A program made the translations under genes and the position numbers. Shown here one piece after another: positions 45,749-54,274 of a DNA stretch of 64,000 nucleotides. The stretch's first letter is position 1; every line of letters starts with the position of its first letter. The notes beneath the pieces were generated by a model. The model did not search any database. It was given only the letters and a program-made list of their open reading frames with translations, and was not told the origin of the DNA. The DNA is from Methylocaldum marinum (lineage in GTDB: Bacteria; Pseudomonadota; Gammaproteobacteria; Methylococcales; Methylococcaceae), in contig NZ_AP017928.1 in assembly GCF_003584645.1 (NCBI RefSeq), forward strand, positions 5,717,501 to 5,781,500, in the 5' to 3' direction.

Positions 45749-46089
45749 TGCTGGCGACGATTCTGAGTGCGGCGGCGGTGTATGTGGTGGCCGAGCCGGT
45801 CGATTTGCGCAAGTCCATCGATGGTTTGGCGCTGGCGGTGGAGAGCAGTCTGGGGCATTCGCCGTTATCGGGTGCGGTGTTCGTGTTTTTCAACCGGGGC
45901 CGGGACAAGGTGAAGCTGTTGTGGTGGGATCGTCACGGTTTCTGGCTGGCCTACAAGCGGCTGGAGAACGGCCGCTTCCGCAAGCCGGTTCAGGGGACGA
46001 TTTCGCGCTCGGACCTGCTGCTGTTGCTGGAAGGCGTGGACCTGACGGTGGCCCGTTTCCGCGCGGTTCGCGCGGGTCGGGTCGGCTGA
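45748..46089 (+). CDS. tnpB: IS66 family Orf2 accessory protein TnpB
   Basis: 113-residue Orf2 of IS66 elements. MLATILSAAAVYVVAEPVDL and RKSIDGLALAVE, with the conserved FVFFNRGRDKVKLLWWDRHG, are characteristic of this small protein, which is required for transposition but is not the nuclease. The ATG at 45748 overlaps the tnpA stop; an upstream in-frame start lies inside tnpA. Confidence 0.92.
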   Translation: MLATILSAAAVYVVAEPVDLRKSIDGLALAVESSLGHSPLSGAVFVFFNRGRDKVKLLWWDRHGFWLAYKRLENGRFRKPVQGTISRSDLLLLLEGVDLTVARFRAVRAGRVG

Positions 46090-46147
46090 GTCGAAAGTGC
46101 CTGAAACCCGCATCAGAGCTGGGCTTTCGGGTGGTCCACCGGGTATA

Positions 46148-47659
46148 ATGGCAGCCATGAATGCCGCCGCTCTCGCCGAAGAAAATCGTACTCTAAAGGC
46201 CACCCTGGCCCAGCGCGAGGCGCGCATCGAACGGCTGGAATTCGACCTGGCGCAGCTGAAGAAGCTGCTGTTCGGCGCCCGTTCCGAGCGACTGGCGACC
46301 CTCCCCGACATCGACCAACTGCCGCTGTGGGATGAGGTGCCCGAGGACGCCCCCGTCGCCAGTCCGGTGGCGTTCAAGACGGTGGTGGTGCAATCGCCCG
46401 CCAAGAATCAACCGAAGCGCACCGCACTGCCGGCGCATCTGCCGCGAGAGATCGTGGTATTGCCGTTGTCGGCACAAGACCGGCAGTGTCCTGCCTGCGG
46501 TGAGGAACGGCCGGTGATCGGCTACGAAAGCTCCGAACGCTTGGATTACGTCCCGGCGCAACTGAAGGTCGTGGAAACGCGGCGGGAAAAGTGCGCCTGC
46601 GCGAAGTGCCAAGGGCAGTTGACCACGGTACCGGCCCCGCCGCAAATCATCGAGCAGGGCATCCCTCTGCCGGGTCTTCTGGCACATCTGCTGATGGCCA
46701 AATACGGCTATCACCTGCCGCTGTACCGCATCGAGCAAATCTTTGCCCACCAGGGTGTCCCCATTGCCCGCACCACGTTGTGCGACTGGGTCATCCAGAG
46801 CGGCTGGCAGCTGCAGCCCTTGGTCGAGCGGATGCTGGCGTTGCTCAAGCAACAGCCGGTGATCTTCTCGGACGACACCACTGTGGCGGTGCAGGACCGC
46901 GGCAAGACGCGGGAAACCCGGTTTTGGGTATACGCCGGCCACTCGCCGCCCATCGTCGTCTATGACCACACCGAAACCCGGGCGGGCAAGCATCCCAAGG
47001 CCAAACTGGAAGGCTACAGCGGCTACCTGCAGGCGGACGCCTATGCCGGTTACGACCAGATCTTCGCCGCGGGCAAGGTCCTGGAAGTGGCGTGCTGGGC
47101 GCATGCGCGCCGCAAGTTCTTCGAGATTGCCCGACAGACCGAGAACGGCAAGCGCATCAGCGCCCATGAGGCCTTGGAGTACATCGGCCGGCTCTACGCC
47201 ATCGAACGGGAGGCCAAAGAACAGCAACTCGACGCCGAAGGCACCCGAAAGCTACGGCAGGAACAGGCGCGGCCGATCCTGGCCGAGTTCAAGGCCTGGC
47301 TCGAAGACCGGCTGCGCCAGCTGGCGCCCAAGACCCCCACTGCCCAGGCCATCGGCTATGCCCTCAAGAACTGGCCGGCGCTGGAGCGCTATACCGAAGA
47401 CGGTCGCCTGGAGATCGACAACAACCGGAGCGAACGGGCCATCCGCCCGCTGACCATCGACCGCAAGAACTGGCTGTTCCTCGGCTCGCCCAAGGGCGGC
47501 CAGGTCGCCGCCACCGTCTTCAGCCTGATCCAGACCTGCAAGGAGCTGGGCATCAATCCGGAGGCCTATCTGAAGGATGTCCTCAACCGCCTGCCTTCCA
47601 CCAAGCAGAAGGACATCGACAGCCTGCTTCCTCACAACTGCAAGCTGCCCGGGGCGTAA
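46148..47659 (+). CDS. tnpC: IS66 family DDE transposase TnpC
   Basis: The catalytic transposase of the element, ~503 residues from the ATG at 46148 (46157 is an alternative). It has an N-terminal coiled coil (LAEENRTLKATLAQREARIE) and a zinc-finger-like CPACGEERPV / CACAKCQ. The catalytic DDE triad lies in IFSDDTTVAVQ, LQADAYAGYD and the NNRSERAIRPLTIDRKNW region. The C-terminal segment ends at SLLPHNC. The frame is intact, so the copy may be active. Confidence 0.92.
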   Translation: MAAMNAAALAEENRTLKATLAQREARIERLEFDLAQLKKLLFGARSERLATLPDIDQLPLWDEVPEDAPVASPVAFKTVVVQSPAKNQPKRTALPAHLPREIVVLPLSAQDRQCPACGEERPVIGYESSERLDYVPAQLKVVETRREKCACAKCQGQLTTVPAPPQIIEQGIPLPGLLAHLLMAKYGYHLPLYRIEQIFAHQGVPIARTTLCDWVIQSGWQLQPLVERMLALLKQQPVIFSDDTTVAVQDRGKTRETRFWVYAGHSPPIVVYDHTETRAGKHPKAKLEGYSGYLQADAYAGYDQIFAAGKVLEVACWAHARRKFFEIARQTENGKRISAHEALEYIGRLYAIEREAKEQQLDAEGTRKLRQEQARPILAEFKAWLEDRLRQLAPKTPTAQAIGYALKNWPALERYTEDGRLEIDNNRSERAIRPLTIDRKNWLFLGSPKGGQVAATVFSLIQTCKELGINPEAYLKDVLNRLPSTKQKDIDSLLPHNCKLPGA

Positions 47660-47756
47660 CAAGCGACCACTTAACCGTTCGCCACTGCGACCACAAGTCC
47701 GGGTACCGCCGAACGCTTACGCTACGATGCAATCATATCTACAGCGAGGACGTAAT

Positions 47757-49505
47757 ATGAAACGCGAGGACGGAAAAATGACAGATCGGGCTTTAGCCCC
47801 AAAGGATGCTCCTAGGACTGAACCCCGGCTGAATGTGTTGAAAGGCTGTCTAGGTCTCGTGACCGGGTTCTGGGTGGCCTCGGCCTACGCCCAGCCCGCC
47901 TATACGCCCCGTGTTGTCAATAATCCCACGCCTCGGGCCGAAGCGGGTTTTGGAGCATCCGTGGCCGGGGTGGGCGATGTGAACGGAGACGGCAAGGTCG
48001 ACTTCCTGGTCGGGGCGCCGGAGCAAACCGTGGACGGCAATCCTCGCCAAGGCCGGGCCTTTGTCTTGAGCGGAGCCGATCGAAGTCTTCTATACCGCGT
48101 GAACAACCCGGTGCCCCAGGCCAACGCTCTCTTCGGCGAAGCCGTGGCCGGGGTGGGTGATGTCGATGGCGATGACATTCCCGACCTCCTGGTAGGGGCC
48201 CCCCAGCAAACCGTGAAGGGTAACGATCGGCAGGGCCGGGTCTTCGTTTTCAGCGGCGTCAACGGGAGGCTCCTTTACAGCCTGGATACGCCGATACCCG
48301 AGAAAGGCGCCGCGTTCGGCACCTCGGTGGCCGATGCGAACGATGTCAATGGCGATGACGTTCCTGACCTGCTGGTAGGTGCACCCGGCCAAGACGGGCC
48401 CGACATACCTGGGCAGGGCGGGGCTTTTGTCTTCAGCGGGGCCGATGGGCGTCCCATCCTGACGCTTAACTACCCGCGTTCCGAGGGTGGCGATTTCGGC
48501 CGGTCCGTGGCTGGCGCGGGCGACGTCACCGGCGACGGCATTCCCGACTTTCTGGTGGGAATGCCTTTCCTGGGCCGCGTGGGCAGAGCCCTGGTTCTCA
48601 GCGGGGCCGACGGCGGCCTCGTTCACGTCCTCAATGTGGTGGCGCCCGAGGAGCGGGCCTTCCTGGGCGCAGCAGTGGCGGGAATAGGTGACGTGAGCGG
48701 CGACGGCGTTCCCGATCTGTTAGTGGGAGCGCCGTTCCTGCCCATAGGCGAATACGGGGATTTTGTATTCAGCGGAGGGGCATTCGTATTCAATGGCGCC
48801 ACCGGTGAGCTTTTGTACCAGGTGGAAAACTCGACGCCGGAGAACCACGCCGACTTCGGCTCCGCCGTAGCCGGATTGGACGATGTGAACGGAGACGGCA
48901 TTCCCGATCTCCTGGTGGGGGTGCCCGGAAGAGAAACCGGCGACGCTCCGCAGGGTAAGGTCGTTATCGCGAGCGGGGCGGACGGCAGTGAGCTCCTGGT
49001 TCTCCGTAACCCAGGACGTCAAGCTCTTGCCCGTTTTGGCCGATCCGTGGCGGGAATTGGGGATGCGAACGACGACGGCGTTCCAGACCTTGTGGTAGGG
49101 GCGCCTTTCCAAGATGCCAGCGGCAATCGTGACCAGGGCCGGGCGGTTCTTTTCCTCAGCGATGCTCCCGCTTCGTTCACGTGCTTCGGCGTGCCGGCCA
49201 CGATCGTCGGCACGCCGGACAACGATATCTTGCGGGGAACGCCGGGTGACGACGTGATCGTCGGCCTGGCCGGAAACGACGTGATTGACGGCCGGGGAGG
49301 GGACGATCGTATCTGTGGCGGCAACGGCAATGATGTCATCCAGGCCGGCGCGGGCAGCGATAGGGTCGACGGCGGCGCCGGAAACGACGTGATCAATATG
49401 GTCGACGGCGTTCGCGGCAACGATACGGTTAACGGCGGCAGCCACGTCGGCGGCGACGTCTGTGTGGCCGACCGAGGAGACAGGATACGCAACTGTAACC
49501 CATGA
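47757..49505 (+). CDS. Secreted FG-GAP repeat protein with RTX-like calcium-binding tail
   Basis: A 582-residue protein with GAGG 9 bases before the ATG at 47757. Residues ~24-48 look like a signal peptide (LNVLKGCLGLVTGFWVASAYA). Seven FG-GAP (integrin alpha-type) repeats follow, each containing GDVNGDGxPDLLVGAP-like Asp loops that bind Ca2+, and together they should form a seven-bladed beta-propeller. The last ~100 residues carry RTX-like repeats (GTPDNDILRG, GNDVIDGRGGDDRICGGNGN) and end in CVADRGDRIRNCNP. The mix of propeller and RTX repeats suggests a surface or secreted protein that binds calcium; the ligand is unknown. Intact IS66 sits just upstream, so its own promoter may be displaced. 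Confidence 0.85.
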   Translation: MKREDGKMTDRALAPKDAPRTEPRLNVLKGCLGLVTGFWVASAYAQPAYTPRVVNNPTPRAEAGFGASVAGVGDVNGDGKVDFLVGAPEQTVDGNPRQGRAFVLSGADRSLLYRVNNPVPQANALFGEAVAGVGDVDGDDIPDLLVGAPQQTVKGNDRQGRVFVFSGVNGRLLYSLDTPIPEKGAAFGTSVADANDVNGDDVPDLLVGAPGQDGPDIPGQGGAFVFSGADGRPILTLNYPRSEGGDFGRSVAGAGDVTGDGIPDFLVGMPFLGRVGRALVLSGADGGLVHVLNVVAPEERAFLGAAVAGIGDVSGDGVPDLLVGAPFLPIGEYGDFVFSGGAFVFNGATGELLYQVENSTPENHADFGSAVAGLDDVNGDGIPDLLVGVPGRETGDAPQGKVVIASGADGSELLVLRNPGRQALARFGRSVAGIGDANDDGVPDLVVGAPFQDASGNRDQGRAVLFLSDAPASFTCFGVPATIVGTPDNDILRGTPGDDVIVGLAGNDVIDGRGGDDRICGGNGNDVIQAGAGSDRVDGGAGNDVINMVDGVRGNDTVNGGSHVGGDVCVADRGDRIRNCNP

Positions 49506-50010
49506 TCGAGTTGCAGCTCGGCAATCCCCGACGTTCGGGCGTTTCGAGTGCGCCGCGTCGCGGTTGCCGACGGCGAAATATTGCGGCGGCTGGAGGAGGT
49601 CTCCTTTCGATGGCACCCGCAGCTTGATCGCGCGCGCTTCCGTTCGGGCATTCAGCGGGTGCTCGGATAACGTTTTACGAAGTGCTTGGACCGGATTTTA
49701 TAGCCGTTGCCAGGTAATAGCGGTGGGCGTCGAGGCGTCGTTCGCTGCAGGTTGACTCGCCCCGGTCACATCCGCGTACGACCCTACGGACACACGTAAA
49801 CGATCCGAGGCCATAATAGCAGTCACGTAGGATGGGCAAAGCGCAGCGTGCCCATCGATGGCGCTTTCATTGTTTGGTTTATGGTCGTGGGTCGAGTTAG
49901 CGTACTCGCGTAACCCGCCTTCTGCGGGTAGGGGCATCGTTGCACCTGCACAATGCGGCGGCCGGTTGCGGGAAAAGAGACTGGGCGGCGTTCCCCTGAA
50001 CGCGGCCCTG
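49506..50010. other. Long gap without genes between FG-GAP gene and RHS fragment
   Basis: About 500 bases without a convincing coding region. Positions 49831-49856 hold a palindrome (GATGGGCA/TGCCCATC, 10-base centre) inside the bacterial dispersed motif GTAGGATGGGCAAAGCGCAG. The rest looks like degenerate or intergenic DNA. Confidence 0.5.
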
Positions 50011-50479
50011 ACAGCCCAGCCCGGTCTTCGCGTCACCGCGAAACGGGAAAGCAACGGCGAATACTCGATCCGCGAAAAGGGCGGGCTGGTTTTCTATTTC
50101 GAGAACGTGGCCGGTACCGTGCCGGCCGGAACTCGGCCAGACGCTTCGGTTCTGGTACGACAATGGCGGCCACCACATCACCCGGATCACCGACTGGGCG
50201 GGGCGGACCTTCCGCTACACCTATGACGGCCACGGCGATCTCGTCAAGTTCGAAAGTCCGGAGGTCGTCGCGGGCCGGCGTGGCGGTTCGACCACCTACA
50301 GCTATTACACCGCCGCCGACGGCACCAATCTCGATCATGCCCTGAAGACCTACACGCGGCCGAACGGCAACGGCATGAGCTTCGAGTATTACGCCAACGG
50401 CAAGACCTTCCGGCATACCGACAGTCAGGGCCACAGTTACACTGGCATACGGGGTCAGGTCTCACATTCCAACACGTGA
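50011..50479 (+). pseudogene. RHS/YD-repeat protein fragment
   Basis: The first part (frame at 50011) reads RVTAKRESNGEYSIREKGGL and FYFENVAGTVPAGT. After a frameshift near 50130 the text continues WYDNGGHHITRITDWAGRTF, YTYDGHGDLVKFESPE and KTYTRPNGNGMSFEYYANG to a TGA at 50477. These are typical of an RHS-repeat core protein. Only ~150 residues of what should be over a thousand remain. The 3' end merges with a 30-bp inverted repeat, suggesting truncation by a mobile element. Confidence 0.7.
50446..50475 (+). repeat. Left copy of a perfect 30-bp inverted repeat
   Basis: This 30-base sequence (starting CATACGGGGTCAGG) is repeated exactly in inverted orientation at 52273-52302, about 1.8 kb away. 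Between them lie a truncated IS5-like transposase and a degenerate ISAs1. The GGGGTCAGGTCTCA core resembles dispersed repeats seen next to IS200-like or REP-type transposases in other genomes. Confidence 0.75.
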
Positions 50480-50562
50480 GAATCGGCAGAATAATAGAGT
50501 TGTTTCCGATGTTAAGTAATTATAGATCAACAGATTTTGTAGTTCCAAAGCCCGGCGGAAAG

Positions 50563-51090
50563 TTAGAAGAAGTGGTCCACGAAGTAATCCAGATGATTTC
50601 TAATCCGATGCATCAAGCAGTGGAAGAACTTCATGCCACCGATGGCATGCTCAACGATGACCCGCGCGGCGGCTTGTTTTCTGTTCTGTTTCTTCGGCTC
50701 AGGCGTCAATGTCGGATTAGGGTTTTTCTTGGATTTTCTGGGTTTTTTGTGGGGTAGATATATTTGGGTACTTTGATAATCTTTGTCCACGCCCAGAAAT
50801 CCTAAGTCAAGCCATAAATTGACCTTCTCGAACCACGCTGAACCCGGCGTGAAGACATCTTTCATGAGTGTGTAGTCATGTACGCTGCCTGCCACAATGC
50901 AGCACAAAAACAATATCCTTCGATTAAAGTCGGAGATTACGAGGGATTTGAGCGTATGTCTTTTTTTTCCACTGTAATGCTTTTCCTGTTCAGTTTCATC
51001 TTGGGGTCGAACGCAAGCGACCTCCACGCCATCGATCGCTATGTTCTTATATTGATCAATGAGTTGAGAGAATTCTTCTGGGGTTGTTAG
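50563..51090 (-). pseudogene. Truncated IS5-type (DDE_Tnp_4-like) transposase
   Basis: Reading on the minus strand from the ISAs1 edge gives LTTPEEFSQLIDQYKNIAID, then GVEVACVRPQDETEQEKHYS, GKKRHTLKSLVISD, LCCIVAGSVHDYTLMKDVF and VIVEHAIGGMKFFHCLMHRI, a DDE transposase with the catalytic Glu near the end. The first residues are missing because the frame begins exactly at the left end of the ISAs1 copy. The region is more AT-rich than its neighbours, which fits foreign origin. Confidence 0.7.
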
Positions 51091-52273
51091 CAGGGCTGTT
51101 CAATTCTTATGAATTCGGGTAAAAGGTTTTGATTTGCCGACGGAGTGAATCGTTGTCCCCGTTAAAACAAAGCCTGCCGCCGATTCCGGATCACCGTCGC
51201 GCGCAGGGGAAGTTGTACGATCTTCCCCACCGGCTGCTGTTCAGTATTTTGGCGGTGATGAGCGGAGCGACCTCGTACCGCCGGATTCATCCGTTCATCC
51301 GTACCCATCAGGCGCGGCTGAACGAGGCGTTTGGCTGCCGCTGGCGGCGGACGCCCGCCTACAGTTCGATCCGCTACGCCTTGCACGGGTTGGACGTGGA
51401 GGCGATCGCCCCGCATTTTCGCGCCCACGCGCTGCCCCTGGCCGAGGACGCCGCCGTCATCGCGCTCGATGGCAAAACCCTGCGCGGCCGCCTGGATCGC
51501 TTCGAGGACCGCCGGGCCGCCCAGGTGCTGAGCGGCTTCGCCGTCGGAGAGCGGATCGTGCTGGGCCAGGTGCTGATCGAGGATGCCGGCAAGGACCACG
51601 AAATCCAGGCCGCCCAACGGCTCATCGAAATCCTGGGACTGGCCGGGCGGCTGTACACGCTCGACGCCCTCCATCTTCAAAAAAACGGTTGAGGCCGTGA
51701 TCGCCACCGGGAGCGACCTGCTGGTCCAACTCAAAGGCAATCATCCCAAGCTACGCGCGGCCGTACGGGCGGTTTGTTCAGACGCAGCCCCACGCCGAGC
51801 AGACCTACACGGTGGACCTCGGCCGGCGTAATCGCATCGAACAACGCACGGCACGGGTCTGGTCTCTGCCCGAAGGGACCGGTCCCGAACCCTGGCACGA
51901 CCCCTTCAAAGCCGTGGTCGAGGTCCGCTGTCACGTGGAGGAATTCAATCCCCGCCGCCGCTGTTTTGAGCCGCGTCAGGCACCGGTCGCTGACGACCTC
52001 GTCACCCGCGACGCCTCGACGGCCACCTTGGCCGAGGCCATTCGTGGGCACTGGGGGATCGAAAACCGGCTCCACGACGTGCTGGACACCGCGCTCGGCG
52101 AGGATGCGAGCCGCATCCGCAAGAACCCCGGTGTGTTCGCCTAGCTCCGCCGTTTCGCGTTGAATCGCCTACGTCACAACGGCCAATCCAATATTCACGC
52201 CGCCCTTTACGATAACGCGATGGACCTGGAGCGCGTCTTGAATGACAAGGGCATCAAGCGTTGAACAGCCCTG
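51091..52273 (+). mobile_element. ISAs1-family insertion sequence, degenerate
   Basis: The element begins CAGGGCTGTTCAA (51091) and ends TTGAACAGCCCTG (52261-52273), a perfect 13-bp terminal inverted repeat. Its single transposase is frameshifted. The flanking bases differ (TTGTTAG left, TGTTGG right), so no target duplication is seen; the copy has probably been moved or its flank deleted. The right end directly abuts the right 30-bp inverted repeat. Confidence 0.85.
51129..52264 (+). pseudogene. ISAs1 family transposase pseudogene
   Basis: The N-terminal part (51129-51692) reads LPPIPDHRRAQGKLYDLPHR and LLFSILAVMSGATSYRRIH, with the catalytic VIALDGKTLRGRL. A frameshift near 51680 moves the text to another frame (TVEAVIATGSDLLVQLKGNH). 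A second shift near 51800 gives RIEQRTARVWSLPE and IRGHWGIENRLHDVLD. A nonsense TAG at 52142 then interrupts RKNPGVFA-LRRFALNRLRHN; the frame would end at 52262. Two frameshifts and one stop make it inactive. Confidence 0.85.
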
Positions 52274-52302
52274 TGTTGGAATGTGAGACCTGACCCCGTA
52301 TG
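52273..52302 (-). repeat. Right copy of a perfect 30-bp inverted repeat
   Basis: Reverse complement of 50446-50475 without mismatch. It starts inside the last base of the ISAs1 right end. A second, partial copy of the core (TGTGACCCCGTATGCC) follows at 52303-52318. Confidence 0.75.
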
Positions 52303-52471
52303 TGTGACCCCGTATGCCAGAGGGAGTCCGGTGGAACGCATTCGGGCCGAAGGTCTGACAGCCGATGAATTCTCGGCGGCGAACTCAGTCGAAATAATGG
52401 CCACAAGTAGATGGTCATGCGGTCCAGTATTGCGCATCCAGCAGCCCGCTCTGCTCAGAAGCAAGCAACGG

Positions 52472-52602
52472 TGACAGCGTCGCGTGGTGAGGCCAATTGG
52501 CACGCGTGAGCGCCGCTTGCGGCTCTGCACAGGGAACGTGCGGAGTGATTGGGTTGGGGTGAGGGTGATTCGAATAGGACTTTACTTTCTTTACGCACAG
52601 TA
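52472..52602 (+). repeat. Direct repeat A (~131 bp), left copy
   Basis: About 131 bases, from GACAGC to CGCACAGTA, are almost the same as 60779-60908 in the same orientation, with only scattered mismatches. The right end contains TTTACTTTCTTTACGCAC. No coding potential is seen. Together the copies bracket catalase to kefB. Confidence 0.8.
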
Positions 52603-52807
52603 TGTGGAATTTGATCTTCAGGAGGACTCTCTGGTGACCGAAATTCACGAAGAGATTTACCGCCAGGAATAGCGGTTCTAATTCGGCGCTTCAAGCAATG
52701 CCGAACCCGCTGCTCGGTCGGCATCGCTTTAGCTTGGTCGTTAGCGTATCAGTCACGCCGAAAAACGTGATGATCCACAGAGGAAAGAATTGAAAGGAGG
52801 TATTCTT
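52603..52807. promoter_or_regulatory. Catalase upstream region with imperfect palindrome
   Basis: The 205 bases between repeat A and the catalase start have no gene. They contain GCAATGCCGA (52695-52704) pairing with TCGGCATCGC (52718-52727), one mismatch, flanked by outer short pairs (CTAA/TTAG, CAAGC/GCTTG). A strong AAAGGAGGT (52793-52801) precedes the ATG. An operator or an attC-like structure is possible, but neither is proven. Confidence 0.35.
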
Positions 52808-54262
52808 ATGAAAGATAACGACCACGAACCCACTACCAACGATGCAGGGATTCCCGTATCCAGCGATGAGTTTTCCCTTACCGTAGGGCCGGATGGCCCG
52901 ATTCTGCTGCAGGACCACTACCTGATCGAGCAGATGGCCAACTTCAACCGGGAGATGATTCCGGACCGTCAGCCCCACGCGAAGGGCTCGGGGGCTTTCG
53001 GATACTTCCAAGTGACCCAGGACATCAGCGCCTACACCAAGGCGGCCGTGTTCCAACCGGGTATGAAAACCGAAGTGCTGGCCCGGTTCTCTACGGTGGC
53101 CGGCGAAAGCGGCAGTCCGGATACATGGCGGGACGTGCGCGGCTTTGCGCTCAAGTTCTACACCGCTGAGGGCAACTACGACCTGGTAGGGAACAACACG
53201 CCAGTGTTTTTCGTGCGCGATCCCATGAAGTTCCAGCACTTCATTCATTCACAGAAGCGCCGTGCGGACAGCGGCCTGCGCGACAACGACATGCAGTGGG
53301 ACTTTTGGACATTGTCTCCTGAGTCTGCACATCAAGTCACCATTCTCATGAGCGATCGCGGAGTTCCCAGGAGCTATCGGCACATGAACGGCTATTCGAG
53401 CCACACGTACATGTGGATCAGCGCCAAAGGCGAACGCTTCTGGGTTAAATACCACTTCAAGACCGATCAGGGCATTGAGACTCTCACCCAGAAGGAGGCC
53501 GACCAGATCGCCGGCATTGACGCCGACTACCACCGCCGCGACCTGTTCGAGGCGATCAAGCGGGGGAATTACCCCAACTGGACGCTCAAGGTACAGATCA
53601 TGCCCTTTAAAGAGGCCGACGCCTACCGGTTCAACCCGTTTGATCTGACCAAAGTCTGGCCTCATAGCGACTACCCCCTGCGCGAGGTCGGCCGGCTCAC
53701 TCTGAACCGCAATCCCGGCGATTTTCACACCGAGATCGAGCAGGCAGCATTCGAGCCGAACAACCTCGTCCCGGGCATCGGCCCGAGTCCGGACAAGATG
53801 CTCCTCGCCCGCCTGGTTTCCTACGCCGACGCCCACCGGGCGCGCGTCGGCGTCAACTACAAGCAGATCCCGGTAAACCGGCCAAAGAGCCCGGTCCACA
53901 GCTACAGCAAAGGTGGCGCCATGCGGATTGAGAAGGTCTCCGATCCGGTCTACGTACCGAACTCAAAGGGCGGCCCCAAAGCCGACCCCAAACAGTACCC
54001 CGAGGCCGCCGCCTGGAGCGCCAGCGGTGAGTTCATCCGTGCCGCCTACACCAAGCGCAAGGATGACGACGACTTTGGTCAAGCCGGCACCTTAATACGC
54101 AAAGTGATGGATGACGCTCAGCGCGACCGGCTAGTATCCAACGTGGTTGGGCACCTGAAAAACGGCGTATCCGAACCTGTGCTGAAGCGTGTGTTTGAAT
54201 TCTGGCGCAACATCGACAAGGAGATCGGCGATCGCATAGCCAAGGGCGTACAAGGGAGCTGA
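52808..54262 (+). CDS. katA: Monofunctional haem catalase (clade 3 type)
   Basis: Breaks hydrogen peroxide down to water and oxygen. The ATG at 52808 has a perfect AAAGGAGG 7 bases upstream; 484 residues is normal for small-subunit catalases. Active-site elements are the distal His57 in DRQPHAKGSGAFGYF, the Asn in GNNTPVFFVRDPMKF and the proximal haem Tyr in RLVSYADAHRARVG. The N-terminus has no signal peptide, so it is cytoplasmic. A group II intron remnant lies directly downstream and a dispersed repeat upstream, suggesting it is an acquired gene in an accessory island. Confidence 0.95.
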   Translation: MKDNDHEPTTNDAGIPVSSDEFSLTVGPDGPILLQDHYLIEQMANFNREMIPDRQPHAKGSGAFGYFQVTQDISAYTKAAVFQPGMKTEVLARFSTVAGESGSPDTWRDVRGFALKFYTAEGNYDLVGNNTPVFFVRDPMKFQHFIHSQKRRADSGLRDNDMQWDFWTLSPESAHQVTILMSDRGVPRSYRHMNGYSSHTYMWISAKGERFWVKYHFKTDQGIETLTQKEADQIAGIDADYHRRDLFEAIKRGNYPNWTLKVQIMPFKEADAYRFNPFDLTKVWPHSDYPLREVGRLTLNRNPGDFHTEIEQAAFEPNNLVPGIGPSPDKMLLARLVSYADAHRARVGVNYKQIPVNRPKSPVHSYSKGGAMRIEKVSDPVYVPNSKGGPKADPKQYPEAAAWSASGEFIRAAYTKRKDDDDFGQAGTLIRKVMDDAQRDRLVSNVVGHLKNGVSEPVLKRVFEFWRNIDKEIGDRIAKGVQGS

Positions 54263-54274
54263 TCTTAGATACTT

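Larger units (their letters stand above)
45367..47720 (+). mobile_element. Complete IS66-family insertion sequence with target duplication
   Basis: Left end GTAAGCGTCCGGC (45367) and right end GCCGAACGCTTAC (47720) are near-perfect terminal inverted repeats of the IS66 type. The element contains intact tnpA, tnpB and tnpC frames. The bases GCTACGATG occur immediately outside both ends (45358-45366 and 47721-47729), consistent with the 8-bp duplication typical of IS66 plus one chance match. The integrity suggests a recent insertion, 28 bp before the start of the FG-GAP gene in the repaired sequence. Confidence 0.92.

Noticed and set aside
47757..49146. Tandem ~190-bp repeats as a possible CRISPR or satellite array
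   Set aside because: The repeats are in-frame FG-GAP protein units that differ in sequence; there are no short identical repeats or spacers.
52142..52144. In-frame TAG in the ISAs1 transposase as a recoded amino acid (for example pyrrolysine)
   Set aside because: The same gene has two frameshifts, so decay is the simpler explanation.
52303..52471. A possible short coding region between the 30-bp repeat and repeat A
   Set aside because: No frame has a convincing start and family pattern; it looks like IS or RHS debris.
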